Below, in pieces: positions 59,118 through 64,000 of a stretch of 64,000 nt of DNA. The stretch is taken from contig JAPEVC010000100.1 in the NCBI GenBank assembly GCA_027946555.1, positions 1 to 64,000 on the forward strand. Reading direction: 5' to 3'. The stretch's first letter is position 1. Each line of letters starts with the position of its first letter. Below the pieces are notes generated by a model that made no database searches, was not told the origin of the DNA, and was given only the letters and a program-made list of their open reading frames with translations. The stretch comes from Gnomoniopsis sp. IMI 355080. Lineage: Eukaryota > Ascomycota > Sordariomycetes > Diaporthales > Gnomoniaceae. The position numbers and the translations under genes are program-made.

Positions 59118-60814
59118 CTGAGTCTCACTACCAAGTGCCTGGCCGTGACAACTTGAGCTCCGAGAGCAAGTGAAAAGTAGACAAAGATGCCCAAAACACT
59201 CCTTTGGACCTGTAAGGTTGCAGTATGCGATTTGCCGACGTTGAAATACGTCTTTCTTGTAGAGTCACTGTGCTACAGGACTGCTCCTATTAGCCCGGAT
59301 TTGCGAAGTCTTGTCTAATATCTCAGGTCCTTTTCTTCGACACAGGGCAGTATCTCCGAGTCGTGTGCTCCCAAGCATGCATGAATGCCCATTATCGCTC
59401 TGTCAATCACCTGGAAAATTCTGTGCGTGCAACGTGTCTTGTTGCAGGCAGAGGCAGGCTCAACCCTAATGTACCTAATATGAGTACCTAGGTAGGTGGC
59501 CAGCAGCATCCCAAATTAGATCTATCATCCTCTTGATCTCTGCTTCTTTCTGCCACAACGACATCAACAAAAGCTTAATAACATACAGTTTGACATCAAT
59601 ATATTATGACACCACAGCTTTGCTGTTTGAGAAAACATGAACACTCCAGGACAGACGCATTGAACGTCTGGAAATTAAAGGAAGCGAAAGGACTCCAAAG
59701 GCATTCTGTCAGTTGGAGAATTATGGCGGCTGTCACGACTTGAGAGACAAGACTAACTTTGGAGCCCACCCCCGCAAATAGCACAAGGCTCGTCTCTTTC
59801 TATCTCACTGGCGGCATGCGGCAGAAAAGTGGAAGTACATCGCCGGATTGGCAGAAGGCATAGCAAATTCTTCGCCGGGAAGTTTGTCACCGTACATGAG
59901 TGGTGTGGCCTCTACAGCACATATTACGACATCGACGAGGAGTCCGCTACCATTCTCAACGTTATGAGGTACCTTGACATCTTGCAACTGGTTATCCCAT
60001 ATTCACAGATTCCGCAAGTGCCAGATTTGGTCTCTCAGGCGAGAAAGTGACGGCGCCTTTCGACGGCACGGAATCCTCTTTTCAACCTGTGGCGATGTGG
60101 CAACCGAATACGCTCTACCTAATTACTAGATGTTTGATTTTGGTAATTCTGCGAAGACCCGTTGTCCCTCAGCAATATTTGCCAACACAAGTTTTCAATG
60201 TGCACTGGTGGAAGACGAATCACAACGAACACGCAAATTTCGGAACATGGTGGTCCACTTGATGATGCTATCTCCTCGATTCAAAGGACTTGACGACATG
60301 CGTAGCTAGGTGCCGCGGGAATTGCTAGTTGAAGCCAAAGAATCAATAATCCATAAGGTGGTAGGAAACCAAGGGAAGCTGATCGAAGTCTGGGACGAGT
60401 TAAGTGACAACTTACGACAATATACGAGAAAGGATAGAAGGACCGGACCTCTGAGTGGAATTATTCGCGCGACATAAACAAGAGCAGAATAGTCGGTGTG
60501 ACTTGTTTGCGCTCATTTCGCGGGCTCGTGGCTGCGGGTGGGCAGACCTCGAAGGGCCCTCGGAAAAGGAGATGCTTTACGTTATGAAGTCTTCGGTTTG
60601 CTAAAGGAACCAGCTTGAATAATTCAGCCCTTTCTATGAGACGTAGGAGCTAGTTCAAATCGTTCCTCATGGCTTCAAGGTTGATGCTACTGCAGCGTAT
60701 GATGAACCAAGCCCTAGTCTTTGAGTGACCACATCGGTACGAAACCAGACTGAGCTACATAGCTCATACCAGGCCAGAGCAACATGATCGGTGTTTTCAA
60801 ACAAAACTATGGAT
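59118..60814. other. Convergent gene-poor spacer, about 1.7 kb
   Basis: It lies between the 3' ends of mccB and the coiled-coil protein gene. A TACCTAGGTA palindrome lies at 59485-59494. Short frames at 59805-60050 on both strands have no supporting features. Confidence 0.45.
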
Positions 60815-62070
60815 TCACGGATTGAATTGTAATGATATACTAGCTGTGTTTTGTAAATGCTCAACCATTCTCTCTTCAGCATGGGCCATCTCTTCCTCGA
60901 TGAACTCCTCCAGCCTGACGCGGAGGCCATAGAACTCTTCTTCCACCTTTTCATCTACGTCACGAACTCTGCTCTCTATTGTATCACTTATATCATCCTG
61001 CACCTCCTCAAGCCGCTGTTCCAGGAACGAATCTTGCTCCTCTGCCTGCTTACCTGAGCGCTGTTCGACATGATCGAGGATTCGATATTCCAGTTCCTGC
61101 AATTGCCGGCCTATATAGGGCTTCAGGTCCGCAATGAGCCGGTCGTAAAGCTTACTTTGCTGATCCTCAACAAGTCTAAGCATCTCGAGTTTCTGCTCAT
61201 CTACTATCTTCCGGCACATTCTTTCAACATCGATTGGATCTAGTTTGGCACTTGTCACATCGTCGGAGCTACGCCGTCGTCGCTTCTTGGAGGTCTCTGT
61301 GGCTGTGTGTGAGTAGATGGAAACAAGCAACAACGTTGAGTAATGTGGAGGGCAATCTTACCTCCAGAATCGTTGAACGGCGCAGTCGGCGGACCTGGAC
61401 CAAGCTCATCGTATGAGGGAGGACTGTCCGGCTCAGTAGAGGCGGCAACAGCAGGTTCATCCTCGACGAGAATCTGTCCACCTTTGCCTCTGTATAGACT
61501 AGTGAGGTCCGCCTGGCGGGCAATAGACTTCAATATGCCCTTGTTTGCCGCCTCGCAAAGTGACGTGAGCCGTGCCTGCGAAAGTACGTTCCGGGGGAGG
61601 TAGATAGTAAGATTGTCTTGACGGACAAGCGATCGCAGCGAGTCCAGTACGTTGCCAGCAGCTTTGTTCTTTGGCGTCAAATCCAAGAGCTTGGGTCCGA
61701 CAAGATCAGCCGGCCTCGTTAGAACGAATCGCAGACAGACAATGTCAGACCCGAGTCTCTTGCGAGCTTCCTCGCCACTGCCACCTACTCCCGGCTCTGC
61801 GGCCGCGAGTTCGACGACATCCAGCGATTTGATTCGTTCTGGGAGGATGAAAATAAATAGTGGTGTCTTGGTCGACGCAGCAGCCTTGAGGATCACTGTA
61901 CGGCGAAGCTTAAAGAAAGCATCGTTGGTCTGACCAAGGCGTCGAGCATCAAAGGTCGCTTCGAGAAGGGTATCGCTGGCGACGCATTCTACAACAGCTG
62001 GCGTGGAGATATCTATGTTCGAGGTAGAAGAGTCTGCAGCCGAGGCAGAGGAGCCGGCTTCGTCGGCCAT
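60815..62070 (-). CDS. Coiled-coil protein of unknown function with PPxY motif
   Basis: Exons 62070-61362 and 61302-60815, with a 59-base intron, give 398 residues. The N-terminal 200 residues form a globular-looking domain with ECVASDTLLEATFDARRLG and LTIYLPRNVLSQARLTSL stretches, which I cannot assign. A linker with PPSYDELGPGPP follows near 215-230; it contains a PPxY motif of the kind bound by WW domains. A basic KKRRRRSS patch starts the second exon and could be a nuclear signal. The last 140 residues are a long charged coiled coil rich in Glu, with repeated LEE/EEE heptads. The layout suggests a scaffold or regulatory protein. No catalytic motif is visible. The small intron falls exactly between the linker and the basic patch. 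Confidence 0.75.
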
Positions 62071-63122
62071 TCGCTCATCTACGTGAATGTAGCCTAGAAA
62101 GAACTGTCAGTATTCCCGATGGTGAAACAAAAACCAGACAGTCGAAAGATTATCCCTCTGCCCTTGCGGACAGAGATTCCCACCCGCCCAGGCTTCTGTG
62201 TGTAGAGCAGCCTTGACTCCAACCGGGCCATCGAGGTCCGGACGATGCATTGAGCGACCTTGAAGACAGGCGAAGCAAAGAGAAAGCAGGTTCTTCGTCC
62301 TCGCATGCGTAGCCGAACGACGCTACGTTGGAGGCGCGAGTGTCGCTGACAGGCGACTCCAGCCCGGGAAGGCTGAAGACCCTTCCCAAGACCCCAGTTC
62401 TTTCATGGAGCGCACTCGATGAGTAGAAGCTGGCATTTCTCGGTCTTGGGCGCGGTGGACGCACGCACTCGTGGCAGGTCGTTGAGCATCGCATGCGCGG
62501 CTGCCCGCGTGTGCGCGGGCACCTTTGAACTGACCGTTGTTGTATTGGCGATCTGCAGAGCAGATGACAGCATCGTCGGGTGGTGACGAGGTTCGACGTT
62601 GAAGGATGGTGCGCGATGAGTTGGTTGATGATAAGGTGAAGTCGGGGATGGAGCTGCGATCGGCGTGCACGCGTGAACTTGGAATGCGGTGGCTGATCGC
62701 AAGGATCCACTTTCCATTTCCTTCCAAGGCTGGATGCACGGGGCTGACCCTCGTGAACTTAATAGGTTCACGAGCTGTGACTCTCACGGCCACCTGCCCA
62801 CCCCCTTCGAACAGAACAGGGAGAAAAAAAAAGGGTCTCTAATAGTCTAGAAATTATTTAGACAAGCAGTCGATAAATAAAGGGAAAAATTTAAATGGAG
62901 ACGGTCAAGACTCTACTCGAACTCTGCCTGCCGGTTTGCATTGGATGGCAATGCTTACCACTTTTTTTTCTACCTTTTTCGTGATCGTAGATAAATTCTA
63001 ATATCATTGATACTTATATTTCCTCCAAAATCCTGTGAATACTCTCAGGGCATGCATGAATACCTTACGTCTTGCTCGAACTGAACATTTTTTGATGTCT
63101 CAGGTCCCAGTTGCCCCTTCGA
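62071..63122. other. Upstream region of the coiled-coil gene and spacer
   Basis: Three minus-strand frames overlap at 62150-62793 without a clear winner (see findings). From 62830 on the DNA is AT-rich and looks like the 3' side of the dehydrogenase gene. Confidence 0.4.
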
Positions 63123-64000
63123 TCAGGCCGGACGATTGAGACCGTTCAATCTGTGATCAAAATCCTCTTTGGGAATATCTTGAACCTTGTCCGTCCTCTT
63201 CAATTTCACACCGGACCTCTTCTCCCATCCGGGCAGACATTTTGTATGATCCGCATTTGGCTCAACTTGGTCCAACGAGTACTGTAGGTTCCGCTGCAGC
63301 AGATCTGGGAGCTCGGTCTGGAAGCCATTCTCCTGCATGAACTCTTTCGTGATGCCCAGATCTTTGACAAGCAGAGCCAGTCCAAAGCCACTGTTGTACC
63401 GCTCTGTGATTCCGTCTCGCCGGAAAGTGTCCAGCGTCGGAAAGCAAACACCTGTGCCCACGTTCAGGACATCTATCATTTGCTGTGGATCAAGGCCGAA
63501 TTTCTGTCCCGTCACTAGGCTGTCGCATAAAGCGTTGATGGACGACGCCATGATGTAGTTATTGAGCGTCTTCATCGCATGACCACTGCCTAAAGGCCCC
63601 ATGTGAAAGATATAGCTGAACATGCAGTCTAGAACAGGCTTCACCTTCTGAAAGGCCTCTGCTGAGTCCGAGCCCACCATGGCTGTCGACTGGCCCGCAT
63701 CGGTAGCGTGCATATAGGTTTGCGTGATGGGACAGTCAATGAGTTGAATCTTATGCTGGCCAAGCTCCTTACCCAGCTCCTTTGTATCGAATGGCGATGA
63801 CGACGACGTGTCCACCACAATAGTGCCAGGCTTCAGGGCCTTCGCAATACCGCGGTCCCCGAGCAGAACCTCCCGGACGATCTTCCCATGGGGCAGCATC
63901 GTGATGATGACCTCGCAATTGGAGAATGCGTCTGGATGGCCTTTTGAGGCGGTGGTGTTCTCCCATTCCCCAGCTGCGCGATCCGATTTTGTCGAATCGG
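63123..64000 (-). CDS. 3-hydroxyisobutyrate dehydrogenase-like oxidoreductase (partial)
   Basis: The frame is open from the right edge of the window (64000) to the stop at 63123, 291 whole codons; the N-terminus with the nucleotide-binding glycine motif lies outside. The visible part starts near the end of the NAD-binding domain: FSNCEVIITMLPHGKIVREVL, KPGTIVVDTSSSSP, and the substrate-side motif IDCPIT. The C-terminal helical domain follows, with GPLGSGHAMKTLNNYIMASS, where Lys in HAMKTLNN fits the catalytic lysine of the beta-hydroxyacid dehydrogenases. GFGLALLVKDLGITKEF closes the core. The family includes 3-hydroxyisobutyrate, tartronate-semialdehyde and threonate dehydrogenases; which one this is cannot be told without the N-terminus. 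A valine or side-chain acid catabolic role is only a guess. Confidence 0.82.
   Translation of the reverse strand, partial: DSTKSDRAAGEWENTTASKGHPDAFSNCEVIITMLPHGKIVREVLLGDRGIAKALKPGTIVVDTSSSSPFDTKELGKELGQHKIQLIDCPITQTYMHATDAGQSTAMVGSDSAEAFQKVKPVLDCMFSYIFHMGPLGSGHAMKTLNNYIMASSINALCDSLVTGQKFGLDPQQMIDVLNVGTGVCFPTLDTFRRDGITERYNSGFGLALLVKDLGITKEFMQENGFQTELPDLLQRNLQYSLDQVEPNADHTKCLPGWEKRSGVKLKRTDKVQDIPKEDFDHRLNGLNRPA

Noticed and set aside
59805..60050. Opposed 60- and 73-codon frames considered as a small secreted-protein gene
   Set aside because: The frames overlap on opposite strands, neither has a signal peptide, and no splice signals extend them.

Overview
The window is nuclear DNA of a filamentous ascomycete (Pezizomycotina). 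The genes carry short introns (54 to 136 bases) with GTRNGT-type donors, CTAAC or CTGAC branch sites and YAG acceptors. The gene set is typical of moulds: a Pbs2-type MAP kinase kinase, a Rho3 GTPase, a SUR7/PalI membrane protein, an AreA GATA-like/DUF3295 protein, a Met1-type siroheme enzyme and both subunits of methylcrotonyl-CoA carboxylase. I cannot fix the genus. All exon structures were worked out by hand from splice signals and reading frame, and all but one close exactly in frame.

Layout. 1-15 kb: an AreA-GATA-like/DUF3295 protein, a gene-poor stretch with a broken F-box-like gene, a secreted GH17 glucanase, an AP-endonuclease-family nuclease, a SUR7-family protein, a triose-phosphate-transporter-family carrier and a small acidic membrane protein. 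15-31 kb: a C2H2 zinc-finger protein with a problematic 5' junction, a secreted protein of unknown function, a capsule-synthesis-like glycosyltransferase, a six-cysteine small secreted protein of the BAS2 type, a kinase-like protein with a very short C-lobe, a small Cys-rich protein and a fungal arylsulfotransferase. This part has long spacers and several secreted or accessory products. 31-49 kb: mccA, an FMN-binding split-barrel protein, an auxin-efflux-carrier-family transporter, a 4-kb gene desert, the Pbs2-type kinase, the siroheme enzyme and Rho3. 49-64 kb: a 3.4-kb spacer, a 568-residue protein of unknown function, the head-to-head pair isovaleryl-CoA dehydrogenase/mccB, a coiled-coil protein, and a 3-hydroxyisobutyrate-dehydrogenase-like gene that runs off the right edge.

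How the genes fit together. The clearest functional set is mitochondrial leucine catabolism: isovaleryl-CoA dehydrogenase and both subunits of the next enzyme lie within 28 kb. Two of them share a 359-bp divergent promoter, while mccA lies about 24 kb away with unrelated genes between. The other genes look like ordinary housekeeping, signalling or secretory genes rather than a cluster.

I found no rRNA, tRNA, CRISPR array or intact transposon. I also see no convincing new multi-gene system. The most useful leads are the apparent frameshift in the zinc-finger gene, the F-box-like relic, the BAS2-like secreted protein, a nested hairpin near 30.3 kb, and an in-frame 54-base intron in the transporter.
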